A DNA stretch of 64,000 nucleotides from Pseudomonas sp. ANT_H12B (GCF_008369325.1 NZ_VOBI01000007.1:62001-126000), one strand, 5' to 3'. Positions 26,302 to 36,332 are shown, numbered from the stretch's first letter. Notes: generated from the sequence alone by a model not told the origin. Translations and numbers: made by a program.

Positions 26302-27690
26302 CTAGGCCCGTTTCGATCCGGCATTAGGAAATTCCATATGGAAGGCTGTTTTTCGATTGGATGAGGTACACCAGATCTTGCCTTCATGGGCTTCTACGAT
26401 CGACCGCGTAATTGAGAGCCCCAGTCCAGCATTGCTGGGGCTCCCTTCACGCCGTGCCGGATCCGCGCGATAAAATCGATCGAAGAGCTTTTCAAGGTGC
26501 TCGGGTGCAATGGTTTCTCCTGGATTTTCCACGACCACAAATGTCGAGGTATTTCTCTGTTGGATATCGACATTGATGGTCCTCCCCTCCGGGGTGTACC
26601 GCAGCGCATTAGAAAGCAGATTCGAGACAGCTCTGTGCAGCATTAGTACGTCGCCCCGAACACTCCCTCCCCCTGAAACCGTCAGGTTGATGCCGCGCTC
26701 ATCTGCCAGCAGGCGGTAGTATTCGAGCAGTTTCTCCACGACCTCCAATAGGTCTATCGGTTTGTTCTCATGGGGGATCAGGCCGTTGTCAGATTTAGCC
26801 AGAAAGAGCATGTCGTCGATCATCCGAGACATACGCTTCAAGTCATCCAGATTCGAATACAGATTGTCTTCGTAGTCCTCAATATCCCTTTTTCTAGAGA
26901 GCACCACTTCGGTATGGATCATCAGATTACTGACCGGTGTGCGCAGTTCGTGAGCAATGTCCGCAGAGAAATTTGATAACCGGACAAAAGCATCATCCAG
27001 ACGTGACAACATCGCGTTGAACGACGACACCATCTGTTGAAGCTCTTTTGGAACAGACGCTAATGGAATGCGCTCTTTAAGTGATTTGGCCGACATCGAC
27101 GCAGCGACCATGGTCACCTGCCGAATCGGACGCATGCCACTGCGGGCAACCAACCAACCCAGCCCCACACTGACGAGCGCGCTGATCACCAGCCCTATCC
27201 AGAACCATCGCTGGAGCGTCTCGAAGAAAAACATGTGCTCAGTAACATCAAAAACCAAGATCACGGTCAGCGGCTTGTCCCGACCGGTCACCATCGCTTG
27301 AGCAGTCAAACCACGGAACATCTGCTCTTGGTTCTGCCATTCCCAAAAATTATTGTTGGTGGTCGTGAGGAACTCCTCCGGAACATTGACTGGCCCTGGG
27401 TCAGCGAAAAGTAGCCTCCCGTCATCGCCTAGGATGACGGCTGTCAAATTACGGTGAGCCCCGAGCAGAGCCTGTAACTCGGGCTTTAACTCGCCGAATT
27501 GATCGGTGCTCTTCAGCTCCCCCAGGATTCTCTGGGTCGAGTGGAGTTTTTCGTTTAGAGCCTCTTGATCCAACATTTTGAAATGATGCTGGCTGAGGTG
27601 GTTAAAGCTGACTCCGGCGACGGTGAGCACAGCTGTTACCGCAAGCATGAACATCAGACTCATGCGTGTAGTCAGGGACAGACGGTTCAT
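26302..27690 (-). CDS. copS: Copper-sensing histidine kinase CopS/CusS
   Basis: A 462-residue heavy-metal sensor kinase. An N-terminal membrane segment (about 12-32), a periplasmic sensor region, a second membrane segment (about 163-185) and a HAMP region precede HisKA with the phosphoacceptor in [16 protein letters not shown] and an ATPase domain ([32 protein letters not shown]). It senses periplasmic copper and phosphorylates CopR. It overlaps copR by 4 nt. All signature boxes are intact, so the system should function. Confidence 0.96.
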   Translation of the reverse strand: MNRLSLTTRMSLMFMLAVTAVLTVAGVSFNHLSQHHFKMLDQEALNEKLHSTQRILGELKSTDQFGELKPELQALLGAHRNLTAVILGDDGRLLFADPGPVNVPEEFLTTTNNNFWEWQNQEQMFRGLTAQAMVTGRDKPLTVILVFDVTEHMFFFETLQRWFWIGLVISALVSVGLGWLVARSGMRPIRQVTMVAASMSAKSLKERIPLASVPKELQQMVSSFNAMLSRLDDAFVRLSNFSADIAHELRTPVSNLMIHTEVVLSRKRDIEDYEDNLYSNLDDLKRMSRMIDDMLFLAKSDNGLIPHENKPIDLLEVVEKLLEYYRLLADERGINLTVSGGGSVRGDVLMLHRAVSNLLSNALRYTPEGRTINVDIQQRNTSTFVVVENPGETIAPEHLEKLFDRFYRADPARREGSPSNAGLGLSITRSIVEAHEGKIWCTSSNRKTAFHMEFPNAGSKRA

Positions 27691-28376
27691 TTTGACTCCG
27701 AATCCGGTGCATCAAGCATGTAGCCCATACCACGTGCGGTGTGGATCAGCTTGACCTCAAAGCTGTCATCAATCTTCGCCCTGAGCCTGCGCACCGCAAC
27801 CTCGATTACGTTGGTATCGCTGTCGAAATTCATGTCCCAAACTTGCGAGGCGATGAGCGACTTCGGCAGCACTTCGCCCCGGCGACGGAGCAGCAACTCC
27901 AGCAGCGCAAACTCTTTGGCCGTCAGGCCTATGCGTTTCCCCCCCCGAATGGCCCTGCGTTTGAGCAGGTCAACCTCTAGGTCGGCCAGTTTCAAATTGG
28001 TTGGCGAGGGTGCGCCATTACCGCGACGCAGCAGTGTTCTGACGCGGGCCAGCAATTCAGAAAATGCGAAGGGCTTGATCAGGTAATCATCCGCTCCGAG
28101 CTCAAGCCCCTTAACGCGATCTTCAACACGGTCTCGCGCAGTCAGAAATAACACCGGTACATCTTTCCCTGCCAAACGCACCTTCTGAAGCACTTCCCAC
28201 CCATCCAGACCGGGCATCATGACGTCCAGAATCAGCAGGTCATACGCTTCGCTCAAGGCGTGTTGCAGGGCCTCAGTACCATTGGTGAAACGATCAACGT
28301 TGAACCCAGCCTCAGTAAGGCCCTGTTGCAAGTAGATACCTATTTTCGGTTCGTCTTCCGCAACCAACAGTCTCAT
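27687..28376 (-). CDS. copR: Copper response regulator CopR
   Basis: A 229-residue OmpR/PhoB-type regulator starting [13 protein letters not shown] (ATG 28376). The phosphoacceptor Asp is in [13 protein letters not shown], the conserved Lys in [16 protein letters not shown], and a winged-helix DNA-binding domain ends with [19 protein letters not shown] sequence. It should bind the TGACAnnnnTGTAAT boxes found across the cluster, one of which (28442) sits in the divergent region upstream of this gene. The frame is open further upstream, but the extension is non-conserved. Confidence 0.96.
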   Translation of the reverse strand: MRLLVAEDEPKIGIYLQQGLTEAGFNVDRFTNGTEALQHALSEAYDLLILDVMMPGLDGWEVLQKVRLAGKDVPVLFLTARDRVEDRVKGLELGADDYLIKPFAFSELLARVRTLLRRGNGAPSPTNLKLADLEVDLLKRRAIRGGKRIGLTAKEFALLELLLRRRGEVLPKSLIASQVWDMNFDSDTNVIEVAVRRLRAKIDDSFEVKLIHTARGMGYMLDAPDSESK

Positions 28377-28441
28377 GGGAGTGGCTCTCAAAGTGATGAT
28401 GGGGCTGAGTTTGCAACGAATTAGCTCAGCCAACCAGAAAC

Positions 28442-28456
28442 TGACAGAAATGTAAT
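28442..28456 (+). promoter_or_regulatory. CopR-type box between copR and ptrA-like gene
   Basis: TGACAGAAATGTAAT, a perfect consensus copy. A -10-like TAGGGT begins exactly 33 nt after it (28490), pointing toward the ptrA-like gene. The box may also serve copR in the other direction. Confidence 0.8.
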
Positions 28457-28585
28457 TCTGGCTTCAGGTTGATGTCAGCAAGCGTTGTCTAGGGTTTGCC
28501 CATGAACACCGTCAAGTGCTCATCCGACTCTCCAGAGAGAAAAACCCTCAGGAGTCGGACACCATTCCTATCAAGGAGCTGCCCC

Positions 28586-28939
28586 ATGAGCTATCTCAAA
28601 ACCGTGTTTCTGGCTGGCTCGATCCTGCTCTCGGCCTCGGCATGGGCTGAGGGCGGCGGAGACCGAGTGATGGAGCGCATGGAAAGTATGCGTAATAAAG
28701 CGGAAACCGTTCTGATTCAAGCCGAAAAAGCCCCTGCAGGCCAACGCCATGTGCACATGGCAGAGCACATGAAAATGCTTGGCGAGATCATGAGCCAACT
28801 CCATCAAGACCATCCCGATGCATCAATGTCGCCCCAACAGCATCTCGCCTGGATGGAGAAGCACGACAAAATCGTCGATGACGTTTTGAACCAAATGCAA
28901 CGCGAACACAAACTAATGCTTTCAGAAAACCATCAGTAA
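28586..28939 (+). CDS. PtrA-like secreted copper-inducible protein
   Basis: A 117-residue periplasmic protein. AAGGAG lies 7 nt before ATG 28586, which is far better than upstream starts. The signal peptide (LKTVFLAGSILLSASAWA) is followed by AEGGGDRVMERMESM, the hallmark of the PtrA-like N-terminal domain. The mature part is helical and rich in Met and His (MAEHMKMLGEIMSQLHQDH), suited to binding copper. In P. aeruginosa, PtrA is a small copper-induced protein linked to repression of type III secretion. A CopR box lies 130 nt upstream. Three other genes in the window share the same N-terminal motif. Confidence 0.85.
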   Translation: MSYLKTVFLAGSILLSASAWAEGGGDRVMERMESMRNKAETVLIQAEKAPAGQRHVHMAEHMKMLGEIMSQLHQDHPDASMSPQQHLAWMEKHDKIVDDVLNQMQREHKLMLSENHQ

Positions 28940-28979
28940 ATATCCTGCTTTCAAGGCTTTTCGCAATTAATTGCGATTA

Positions 28980-29012
28980 CAAACGACGTCGCTTAGACGC
29001 CGTTGTTTATTT
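28980..29012 (+). terminator. Terminator after the ptrA-like gene
   Basis: AACGACGTC and GACGCCGTT pair at 8 of 9 positions around a GCTTA loop, followed by TGTTTATTTT. It lies some 40 nt after the stop codon at 28939 and separates the gene from the next CopR box. Confidence 0.65.
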
Positions 29013-29019
29013 TAAAAAC

Positions 29020-29034
29020 TGACAGAAATGTAGT
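29020..29034 (+). promoter_or_regulatory. CopR-type box upstream of copI-like gene
   Basis: TGACAGAAATGTAGT, one mismatch from the consensus copy. A -10-like TAATAT begins 33 nt after it (29068), and the cupredoxin ATG follows at 29109. Confidence 0.8.
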
Positions 29035-29108
29035 GCTCAGGTCAGTTAACTGGTAGCTCAGTCACTTTAATATAGCGAGTGTTTTTCTCGCTCATCCTTG
29101 AGGTCACT

Positions 29109-29645
29109 ATGAACGCTAAATTTTTTACCCCTGTTATCGCGACAATGGCTCTATTTTTCGGTGCTACAGCCATGGCTAGTGTGGGGCATGGCAAAGATGA
29201 CATTGGTCAACCTGGAACCGCTGCCGAGGTTACCCGCACCGTTGAGGTGAAAATGGGCGACATTTTCTTCGCGTCCAAAAACATCAATGTCAAACCCGGA
29301 GAGACGGTTCGATTCGTCCTGCGCAACGAAGGTTCGCTGCTGCATGAATTCAATATTGGTAACGCAGCTGCACATGCTGCTCACCAAAAAGAGATGGCAG
29401 CCATGTTCCAGAACGGCACGCTCACGCCTATTGGGTCCGGGCAAGCCATGAGCAATATGGGGCATAGCATGGGGGAAATGAAGATGGTCGGGATGGAGCA
29501 CAACGATCCGAACAGCGTCTTGATCGAACCTGGCGCAACCAAAGAGCTCATCTGGACGTTCGCCAAGAGCACGGGGCTGGAGTTTGCCTGCAACGTACCT
29601 GGTCATTACCAATCAGGAATGGTTGGTCAGTTTGAAGTGAAGTAA
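29109..29645 (+). CDS. copI: Periplasmic blue-copper protein, CopI-like
   Basis: A 178-residue cupredoxin with a signal peptide ending near AMA. Type 1 copper ligands are visible: His in SLLHEFNIG, and Cys, His and Met in the C-terminal FACNVPGHYQSGMVG. An inserted Met/His-rich loop (SGQAMSNMGHSMGEMKMVGMEH) lies between them, as in CopI proteins needed for periplasmic copper tolerance in other proteobacteria. It starts at ATG 29109; the earlier in-frame start is not preceded by a ribosome-binding site. It heads a likely operon with the DUF2933 gene and the copper ATPase. Confidence 0.88.
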   Translation: MNAKFFTPVIATMALFFGATAMASVGHGKDDIGQPGTAAEVTRTVEVKMGDIFFASKNINVKPGETVRFVLRNEGSLLHEFNIGNAAAHAAHQKEMAAMFQNGTLTPIGSGQAMSNMGHSMGEMKMVGMEHNDPNSVLIEPGATKELIWTFAKSTGLEFACNVPGHYQSGMVGQFEVK

Positions 29646-29742
29646 ACGTGGCTTGATCGATATCACCGCCTCAAAGCGAGCGTTGACTACTCTCAGTCGC
29701 AGACGTCACCGCAACTTTTGCGAGGACAGTGGGGACTACATC

Positions 29743-29997
29743 ATGACTAACCATCATCATTCGGTTGAAAACGCTCCTTCGTCTTTCTGGAGGAGCAAAA
29801 CGGGCGTTGTACTGATCATGCTGGTTGCGATTGGTGTCTTTTACCTGGTTCGGGAGCACTTCAGCCATGTTTCGCCTTATTTACCCTATCTGATCCTGTT
29901 GATCTGTCCTTTGATGCATTTTTTTGGACATGGCCATGGAGGGCATGGTCGAAATGCTGATCAGGCAGAAACCAACAAGAATGAGGACGGAAAATAA
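29743..29997 (+). CDS. Small DUF2933 membrane protein
   Basis: An 84-residue protein from ATG 29743. One or two membrane helices ([35 protein letters not shown]) are followed by a His/Gly-rich tail (GHGHGGHG). This matches DUF2933 proteins, short membrane proteins found beside copper ATPases and of unknown role; the His tail suggests metal binding. It ends 2 nt before the ATPase start. Confidence 0.8.
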   Translation: MTNHHHSVENAPSSFWRSKTGVVLIMLVAIGVFYLVREHFSHVSPYLPYLILLICPLMHFFGHGHGGHGRNADQAETNKNEDGK

Positions 29998-29999
29998 TC

Positions 30000-32336
30000 A
30001 TGGCCACCAACACGAGCCACCACGACCATAGTCACTCCCATCCATTAAACCCCCAAGGTGAAGGTCTACGTGATCTGGTGTGCGGCATGACCGTCACGGA
30101 GCAGTCTGTTCACAAGTTAACGCACGAGGGCCGGCCTTATTACTTCTGCAGCGCCAAGTGTCAGGGCAAGTTTGCGGCAAATCCGCTGCAATACCTCACG
30201 CCGGCACCACCGGCGGAGACCGCGCCAGCGGCCGTCGGCACCATCTACACCTGCCCGATGCACCCCGAGATACGTCAGGACCATCCGGGCAACTGCCCCA
30301 AATGCGGCATGTCGCTGGAGCCCTTGCTGCCGGAACTCGACGACGATGAGAACCCCGAATTGCGCGATTTTCAGCGCCGCTTCTGGTGGACCTTGCCGCT
30401 GACAGGCATGGTCTTTGTTCTCGCCATGTTCGGCCACCGTTTCCAGTGGATGGACATGACCGTGCAGAGCTGGGTCGAACTGGTGCTGTCGATCCCCATC
30501 GTCCTATGGGCCGGATGGCCGTTCTTTACGCGCGGGTGGCAGTCCGTGGAGAACCTCAGTCCGAACATGTGGACCTTGATTAGTCTGGGCACCGGTGCGG
30601 CTTTCGTCTATAGCGTGGTCGCCACGGTCACGCCGCAGGTGTTCCCGGCCTCGTTCATCTCCATGGGCCGCGTCGCTGTGTACTTTGAAGCGGCCGCCGT
30701 GATCATCTCGCTCACGTTGCTGGGCCAGGTGCTCGAACTCAAGGCCCGGTCGCAGACCTCGGCGGCCATCAAGTCGCTGCTGGGCCTGGCGCCCAAGACC
30801 GCCCGCCGCATCCGGGAGGACGGCACCGAAGAGGATATCCCGCTGAACCATGTACATGTGGGCGACTTACTGCGCGTTCGCCCTGGGGAGAAGGTGCCAG
30901 TGGACGGCGTGGTGACTGAAGGCGGCAGCTCGGTCGATGAATCCATGCTCACGGGCGAGCCGATACCGGTCACCAAGCGCGTGGGCGACAAAGTGATCGG
31001 CGCCACGCTCAACACCAGCGGCGCACTGGTGATGCGCTCTGAACATGTAGGCGCGACCACAATGCTGGCCCAGATCGTGCAAATGGTGGCGCAGGCCCAG
31101 CGTTCCCGTGCGCCGATGCAGCGCATGGCCGACGTCGTGGCGGGCTACTTTGTCGTCACCGTGATGGGGATCGCCCTGCTGGCCTTCCTCGGCTGGGGCC
31201 TGTTCGGTCCCGAGCCGCGTTGGGTGTTCGGCCTGATCAACGCGGTGTCGGTGCTGATCATTGCCTGCCCCTGCGCGCTGGGCCTGGCCACGCCGATGTC
31301 CATCATGGTCGCCACCGGTCGCGGTGCAACGCACGGCGTGCTGTTCCGTGATGCTGCAGCGATCGAAAACATGCGCAAAATCGACACCCTCATCATCGAC
31401 AAGACCGGCACCCTGACCGAGGGGCGTCCGACGTTCGAGCGCGCCGTGCCTGCGCCCGGCTTTGATGCCGACGAGGTGCTGCGCCTGGCCGCCAGCCTGG
31501 ACCAGGGCAGCGAGCACCCGCTGGCCGAAACCATCGTGCGCGCCGCCCGCGAGCGCGGCATGCTGTTCGACAAGCCCGAGAATTTCGAGTCCGGCTCGGG
31601 CATCGGCGTGCGTGGGCAGGTGGCAGGGCGTCAACTGGCGCTGGGCAACACCACGCTGATGGAGCAGATCGGCGTCTCGGTCGCTGCCCTGGTGCCGCAG
31701 GCCGAGGCCTTGCGTGCAGAAGGCGCCAGTGTGATGCACCTGGCAGTCGATGGCCAACTTATGGGCCTGCTGGCCGTGTCCGACCCGATCAAAGCCAGCA
31801 CGCCGGAAGCCTTGGCGACGCTCAAGGCTTCGGGGCTGCGCATCGTGATGGCGACCGGCGACGGCCTGACCACGGCCAAGGCTGTTGCAGCCCGCCTGGG
31901 CATCGACGAGGTGCATGGCGAGGTCAAGCCGGCCGACAAGCTGCTGCTGGTGGAAAGGTTGCAAAAGGAAGGCCGCGTGGTGGCCATGGCGGGCGATGGC
32001 ATCAACGACGCGCCGGCGCTGGCCAAGGCCGATGTCGGCGTGGCCATGGGCACCGGAACCGACGTGGCGATGAACAGCGCCCAGATCACGCTGGTCAAGG
32101 GCGATCTACGCGGGATTGCGATTGCGCGCGCATTGTCGGAAGCCACGGTGGGCAACATGAAGCAAAACCTGATGTTTGCCTTTTTGTACAACGCGCTGGG
32201 CATCCCGATTGCGGCCGGCGTGCTGTATCCGCTGACCGGCTGGCTGCTGTCGCCGCTGATTGCCGCGCTGGCCATGAGCTTGAGTTCGGTGTCGGTGATC
32301 GGCAACGCTTTGCGGCTGCGAAACAGACGCGTATGA
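30000..32336 (+). CDS. Copper-translocating P1B-type ATPase
   Basis: A 778-residue heavy-metal ATPase. Domains in order: a YHS domain ([13 protein letters not shown] to [12 protein letters not shown], about 22-60), a heavy-metal-binding zinc-ribbon-like segment ([13 protein letters not shown] to [11 protein letters not shown]), six or more membrane helices, the CPC motif in [12 protein letters not shown] (about 420), the phosphorylation site DKTGTLTEG (Asp466), TGDGLTT and [10 protein letters not shown] (about 664), and a last helix with [17 protein letters not shown]. It exports Cu(I) from the cytoplasm. From about 30080 the base composition is visibly G+C-richer than both neighbours, which suggests separate acquisition, perhaps from a beta-proteobacterium. 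Confidence 0.95.
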   Translation: MATNTSHHDHSHSHPLNPQGEGLRDLVCGMTVTEQSVHKLTHEGRPYYFCSAKCQGKFAANPLQYLTPAPPAETAPAAVGTIYTCPMHPEIRQDHPGNCPKCGMSLEPLLPELDDDENPELRDFQRRFWWTLPLTGMVFVLAMFGHRFQWMDMTVQSWVELVLSIPIVLWAGWPFFTRGWQSVENLSPNMWTLISLGTGAAFVYSVVATVTPQVFPASFISMGRVAVYFEAAAVIISLTLLGQVLELKARSQTSAAIKSLLGLAPKTARRIREDGTEEDIPLNHVHVGDLLRVRPGEKVPVDGVVTEGGSSVDESMLTGEPIPVTKRVGDKVIGATLNTSGALVMRSEHVGATTMLAQIVQMVAQAQRSRAPMQRMADVVAGYFVVTVMGIALLAFLGWGLFGPEPRWVFGLINAVSVLIIACPCALGLATPMSIMVATGRGATHGVLFRDAAAIENMRKIDTLIIDKTGTLTEGRPTFERAVPAPGFDADEVLRLAASLDQGSEHPLAETIVRAARERGMLFDKPENFESGSGIGVRGQVAGRQLALGNTTLMEQIGVSVAALVPQAEALRAEGASVMHLAVDGQLMGLLAVSDPIKASTPEALATLKASGLRIVMATGDGLTTAKAVAARLGIDEVHGEVKPADKLLLVERLQKEGRVVAMAGDGINDAPALAKADVGVAMGTGTDVAMNSAQITLVKGDLRGIAIARALSEATVGNMKQNLMFAFLYNALGIPIAAGVLYPLTGWLLSPLIAALAMSLSSVSVIGNALRLRNRRV

Positions 32337-32492
32337 CTCCGCTGTTTTGGTGGTATCGACGGCGGCGGCTGTCACGGTTAAGGAGGTGAATCACAAGATT
32401 CGAGGCGACGTGGCCGGTAATGGCATCCAAGACGGGCCGCCGCAGGCTGAGGCCTGACGATAGAAGTTTTATTTTCTCAATAAGGATTAATC

Positions 32493-33536
32493 ATGATGAC
32501 AAGTAAAGGTAAGTGGTTTTTAACGGCAATACAGGTCGGGCTGCTGGCCTGGTCCGGCACTACATGGGCCGCTGACAAGGTGTATGTGGCCAATGAGGGC
32601 GCTGACACGGTCAGCGTGCTCGATGCCGCGTCGTTCAAGACACTGGCAAGCGTGCGCGTCGGCAAGACACCGCACAACGTGCAGGTATCGCCTGACGGAA
32701 AGGTCGTATGGGTGACCAATAACGGCGAGCCTGATCAGGCGGCTGGCTCTGCGCATAAGGAAATGGCCAAAGGTGAACACAGCACGATGGCGACGGTAGG
32801 AGCCGTTTGGGCCATTGATACCAGTAGTGACGCGGTAATCGCCAAGGTGCCGGTCGGCATGCACCCGGCCCATGTGGTGGTGTCGCCAGATGGCCGCCTT
32901 GCCTACGTCACCAACGGCGGCGACGACATGGTGAGTGTGATTGACACATCGGAGCAGCGTGTTGTCGCCACGATTCCTGTCGGTAAGTTCCCCCACGGTC
33001 TTCGCATCAGTCCGGACGGCAAGCAGGCCTACGTCGCCAACCTCAAGGGCGGCACGGTGTCGGTCATTGATACCGCCAGCCAAAAGGAGATCGCGCAGGT
33101 GCAGGTAGGCAAGGGTCCGGCTCAAGTCGGCTTCACGCCGGACGGTCGTCTTGTCTTGGTGTCGCTGTCGGAAGAAAACGCCGTCGCCGTGATAGACCCG
33201 GCCACGCGCCAGGTGATTCGCAAGGTTGCCGTCGGAACGGTGCCTATCCAGCTGTACGTCACGCCGGATTCGCGCACGCTGCTGGTGGCCAACCAGGGCA
33301 CGCCGAAGAAGCCTGGCAAAACCGTCAGCCTGATCGACCTGGAGAGTTTCAAGGTCGCCAAGACAGTCGTGACTGGCGCCGGTGCTCATGGCGTGGTCGT
33401 CGACCGTGACGGACGGTACGCATACGTTACCAACACCTACGCCAACTCGGTCTCCGTGCTCGACGTGAAGGACCGCAAGGTCACGAAGACCGTACCGGTC
33501 GGCAAGGCCCCCAACGGCATCAGCGTGACGCCTTGA
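32493..33536 (+). CDS. Periplasmic YVTN-repeat beta-propeller protein
   Basis: A 347-residue secreted protein. The signal peptide ends near TTWA and is followed by seven or so repeats of the YVTN/YncE type (VYVANEGADTVSVLD, AYVTNGGDDMVSVID, AYVANLKGGTVSVID, AYVTNTYANSVSVLD). Such propellers bind partners or DNA in the periplasm and occur in metal-resistance clusters, but their task there is unknown. It shares the higher G+C character of the ATPase upstream and ends 232 nt before the Tn3-type cassette. Confidence 0.88.
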   Translation: MMTSKGKWFLTAIQVGLLAWSGTTWAADKVYVANEGADTVSVLDAASFKTLASVRVGKTPHNVQVSPDGKVVWVTNNGEPDQAAGSAHKEMAKGEHSTMATVGAVWAIDTSSDAVIAKVPVGMHPAHVVVSPDGRLAYVTNGGDDMVSVIDTSEQRVVATIPVGKFPHGLRISPDGKQAYVANLKGGTVSVIDTASQKEIAQVQVGKGPAQVGFTPDGRLVLVSLSEENAVAVIDPATRQVIRKVAVGTVPIQLYVTPDSRTLLVANQGTPKKPGKTVSLIDLESFKVAKTVVTGAGAHGVVVDRDGRYAYVTNTYANSVSVLDVKDRKVTKTVPVGKAPNGISVTP

Positions 33537-33768
33537 CGGTTTGACCGTCGCGTGCAGCCCAGGGAGCGAGACCCAAGCCCTGGAAAAAATCCGCGAAGCC
33601 TGCAACGACGCCTGCGAGCAGGCGTTTAGCCTGCTGTTTCAGAACCTCGTCATGTTCGACACATAGCGATCGCTCACGAAGTGAATCGGGTACCTGCGTA
33701 CCCAGTGCAAGGTCTAGCATGCGTACGATCCCCGACCCTGACGGGTGACGCCTGATTGAGGTGTGCTC

Positions 33769-33803
33769 GGGGTCATGCCGAGATAAGGGAAAATTAGGAC
33801 ATT
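33769..33803 (+). repeat. Left inverted repeat of the cassette
   Basis: Begins GGGGTCATGCCGAGATAAGG and continues to GGACATT. Identical over 35 bp to the reverse complement of 37064-37098. Confidence 0.92.
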
Positions 33804-33886
33804 AGACCTGTAACTGAATGATTCACTTAGCTTTTTTCAGAAGGATTCGAATCTTGCGTTTTGTTTGTGTGAAATGACGATCCTGT

Positions 33887-33991
33887 CGGCTTTCCGGCCT
33901 CAGTCAGCCCTTGGGTTGCGCGCTCCAGGTAGACGGTGTTCCACAGCGCTACCGGGCCAGCGGCCTCAGCCTGGTAACCGCCGCGATTGTG
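33887..33991 (-). pseudogene. tnpA C-terminal scrap
   Basis: A short minus-strand stretch reads GGYQAEAAGPVALWNTVYLE followed by RATQGLTEAGKP, the well-conserved region near the C-terminus of Tn3-family transposases. It lies just inside the left inverted repeat, where an intact tnpA would end, showing that the cassette came from a Tn3 transposon by internal deletion or replacement. Confidence 0.75.
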
Positions 33992-34128
33992 CTGTGGAAC
34001 ACCGAAGACGGCATCACTCACTGATTTTAATTGTTATGCCATAACATCCTGTTCGGCCTGTATGTTGACGGCAATCCGTGAATTCTGCTTTTAGCGAGCC
34101 TTTCATCGAATGTCGGGAACAATCCCAG

Positions 34129-34311
34129 CTATCCCTGTGTTTTCTTCAATCCTTTCAGACGCATGTTCGCCCTTTGGACAGCAGCCATCTTTTCGGGCCG
34201 CTTCATTCGTTTCCATTTCCTAATGTCTTCCTTGCTTCGCCCGCAGCTCACACAAAGATCGCCACTTAGCTGGCAAACTGAAATGCATGGACTTTCGATT
34301 TCTTTAGCCAT
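34129..34311 (-). CDS. DUF1289 small cysteine protein
   Basis: A 60-residue protein with the DUF1289 pattern: ESPCISVCQLSGDLCVSCGR, then a basic helix (KEDIRKWKRMKRPEKMA). Four cysteines probably bind a metal. The family is widespread and uncharacterised. It starts 2 nt after the stop of the upstream gene, forming a two-gene unit inside the cassette. Confidence 0.75.
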   Translation of the reverse strand: MAKEIESPCISVCQLSGDLCVSCGRSKEDIRKWKRMKRPEKMAAVQRANMRLKGLKKTQG

Positions 34312-34313
34312 CG

Positions 34314-34688
34314 TCAATAACCCTTTGTCACGCGTGATTGCGCCAACCGCTTCTGCCAATCGCCACCATGACTTCGTTGGCACTCCTCCTCAGAGTCGAA
34401 CCGTACATTGTGGTCTGATGGGCGCAGATCAATGTTTGCGCCGTTCAGCGCCATGGCAGTCAGCTCAAAGATGCGCACCTTCTGCGCGCTAGACTGGGCA
34501 AGCTTTTTGTCTGCTAACGTTTCGAAAACCCAGATCACTTTTAGAGTTTCAGGAAGCGCGTTTAAGTCAGCTTCGTGGGTGAGCCAGGAAAAGCCTTTGA
34601 TTTCAGATTTTGCCGTTTCGCAAGCTTCGGTGAGAGTTGCAATTAAACCGCGTTCGATCCGCGCAAGTTCACGTTTGCCTAAGGGCAT
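34314..34688 (-). CDS. Hypothetical protein in the dmeRF cassette
   Basis: A 124-residue soluble protein from ATG 34688 (GGAG lies upstream; the earlier in-frame ATG would add 14 non-conserved residues). No family was recognised. The N-terminal half is helical (ELARIERGLIATLTEACETA), the middle is hydrophobic (LPETLKVIWVFETLADKKL) and the C-terminus polar. It lies downstream of dmeF after a 113-nt gap and is coupled to the DUF1289 gene. Confidence 0.6.
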   Translation of the reverse strand: MPLGKRELARIERGLIATLTEACETAKSEIKGFSWLTHEADLNALPETLKVIWVFETLADKKLAQSSAQKVRIFELTAMALNGANIDLRPSDHNVRFDSEEECQRSHGGDWQKRLAQSRVTKGY

Positions 34689-34801
34689 TGCGGGCTCCTT
34701 TGGAGGCAATAGATGGGGGGCGCCCTGCAACGGGCGGGTTCAACAAAGCGAGTTAGCGAAGGGGCTCAATTAGAGCCCCTTACCAGAGGAATCAGACTGA
34801 A

Positions 34802-35710
34802 TCAGACAGGTCGAAATTCGACAGTCAGATGGCTGACCTCGTGAACAGGCTTGAGACGTTCACGAATGATTTCGGCGTTCGCAGTGGCTTCGCCAAGGAC
34901 GCTTACGATAGCCGCATGCGCTTCTGGTCCAACCCGCCAGACATGCAAGTCTGTAATGGTTGCATCGCCTGGCTTCTCAACCAGCTCACGGATTTCCTCT
35001 GCAACGTGCTCATCAGTTTGATCTAGCAGTACAGCAGAGGTCACACCCATCAAGCTCCACGCCCAACGCGCGATAACGATGGCACCAACAATACCCATTA
35101 CCGGATCCAGCCATACCCACCCGAGATACCGGCCAGCGAGCAATGCAGCAATTGCCAGCACGGAGGTCAGTGCGTCCGCTATTACATGGACGTACGCTGA
35201 TTTCAGGTTGTTATCCCCGTGATGTCCATGATCATGATCATGACTGTGGCCGTGGCCAAGCAGAAGCGCGCTCACAATGTTTACGATCAAGCCAACAATC
35301 GCAATGAGCGTAGCGGTCCCGAATTGAACCTCCGTTGGCTGGAGGAGGCGCATTACTGACTCTACGCCGATTACCAGGGACACCATGCCGAGTATGAGCG
35401 CCGATGCAAACCCACCCAGATCTCCAACCTTACCGGTACCGAAGCTGTAACGATTACTGGACGCGTGGCGTTTTGCGTATCCGTAAGCAGCCGCTGCGAT
35501 GCCCAAAGCGCCCGCATGGGTCGCCATGTGAAAACCATCGGCAAGTAAAGCCATCGAGCCAGTGATATAACCGGCGGTGATTTCGCCAACCATCATCACC
35601 ACCGTAAGCGCCACGACCCAAAGGGTACGTTTGGCATTTTCTTCGTGCGCTGACCCAAGGAATACGTGGTCGTGTATGTGATTAATTTCGATATTGGTGC
35701 TGCTACTCAT
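34802..35710 (-). CDS. dmeF: Cobalt/nickel CDF efflux protein DmeF
   Basis: A 302-residue cation diffusion facilitator. Membrane segments 1-2 carry the metal site ALLADGFHMATHAGAL, segment 5 the second half-site VHVIADALTSVLA, and between them lies a His-rich loop (HGHSHDHDHGHHGD). DmeF proteins expel cobalt and nickel using the proton gradient; the resemblance here is to DmeF rather than CzcD because of the paired DmeR gene. ATG 35710 is preferred over the upstream start, which would overlap dmeR out of frame. It is the main cargo of the cassette. Confidence 0.9.
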   Translation of the reverse strand: MSSSTNIEINHIHDHVFLGSAHEENAKRTLWVVALTVVMMVGEITAGYITGSMALLADGFHMATHAGALGIAAAAYGYAKRHASSNRYSFGTGKVGDLGGFASALILGMVSLVIGVESVMRLLQPTEVQFGTATLIAIVGLIVNIVSALLLGHGHSHDHDHGHHGDNNLKSAYVHVIADALTSVLAIAALLAGRYLGWVWLDPVMGIVGAIVIARWAWSLMGVTSAVLLDQTDEHVAEEIRELVEKPGDATITDLHVWRVGPEAHAAIVSVLGEATANAEIIRERLKPVHEVSHLTVEFRPV

Positions 35711-35729
35711 GAACTTGTACCTGGTTTCT

Positions 35730-36005
35730 TCACTTTGAATAGCGGCGAATGGCTTCAATAAGTTCTTCGACACCCTTGTTGCGCTCTTCATCGCTGAGCG
35801 CTGGGTTCGCTACATGCTCCCTGGCGTGGTCCTCAATAATTTCGTCCATTAATCCATTGATGGCCCCGCGTGTGGCGGCGACAAGATGCAATGTTTTTGC
35901 GCAATCGAGATCCGATTCCAAAGCACGTTCAACTGCCTGGATTTGTCCTGCGATGCGTTTAACTCGTTTGAGAAGAGCGTCTTTGTTTGAAGCTGTGTGA
36001 CCCAT
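35730..36005 (-). CDS. dmeR: Metal-responsive repressor DmeR (RcnR/CsoR family)
   Basis: A 91-residue all-helical repressor. The RcnR-type ligand set is present: His3 (MGHTASNK), a Cys in DLDCAKTLH and two His in EDHAREHV, matching nickel/cobalt sensors rather than copper CsoR or formaldehyde FrmR. Metal binding should release it from operators just upstream (36006-36062), allowing dmeF expression. It precedes dmeF by 19 nt. Confidence 0.9.
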   Translation of the reverse strand: MGHTASNKDALLKRVKRIAGQIQAVERALESDLDCAKTLHLVAATRGAINGLMDEIIEDHAREHVANPALSDEERNKGVEELIEAIRRYSK

Positions 36006-36062
36006 GGTATACCCCTCCTACCTATGCAAGTCGCATGATAGGCATACCTAGTACCCCTATGC
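36006..36062 (-). promoter_or_regulatory. DmeR operator/promoter region
   Basis: On the minus strand two G-rich words lie just before dmeR: ATAGGGGTACTAGGTAT and ATAGGTAGGAGGGGTAT. RcnR/DmeR operators are typically G tracts flanked by AT-rich ends, so this is probably an autoregulatory site. The exact half-sites are inferred. Confidence 0.6.
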
Positions 36063-36227
36063 AAGCGTCGTATGACGGAGAGGCCGCCCGCAGTGCCTTG
36101 CTGGAAAGCGATGCTTCAAGTGTGGAGGGTCAGGCCGAAGGGGGTAATCGCAGAAAACGGAGATGTTTGTACGCTAAGCCATGCTGCTCTGCTGCAAGCA
36201 TTGTTCGGCACTGTTGCGTCCGGTTGA

Positions 36228-36254
36228 AGTACGCCTCAACCCGGCGTCAGGCCG
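36228..36254. repeat. 27-bp inverted repeat, left copy
   Basis: AGTACGCCTCAACCCGGCGT and onward is perfectly repeated in inverted orientation at 36842-36868. The pair brackets a small gene and its terminator. A degenerate relative lies immediately outside the cassette at about 33742-33768. Confidence 0.75.
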
Positions 36255-36332
36255 ACCAACAGGGATCTCAAAACGCATGCCTCCTCATTTCTTAACTACA
36301 ATGATGGGAGCTGAAGGATCAGCTCCCATCAA

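Noticed and set aside
30867..31964. 365-codon minus-strand frame inside the copper ATPase gene
   Set aside because: His/Gln/Arg-rich shadow produced by the G+C-rich codon use of the ATPase; every ATPase motif lies on the plus strand.
32520..33605. 361-codon minus-strand frame opposite the YVTN propeller gene
   Set aside because: Shadow of a repetitive G+C-rich gene; no ordered domain or start signal.
33537..33763. Short frames between the YVTN gene and the cassette
   Set aside because: No start signal or recognised sequence on either strand; treated as non-coding.
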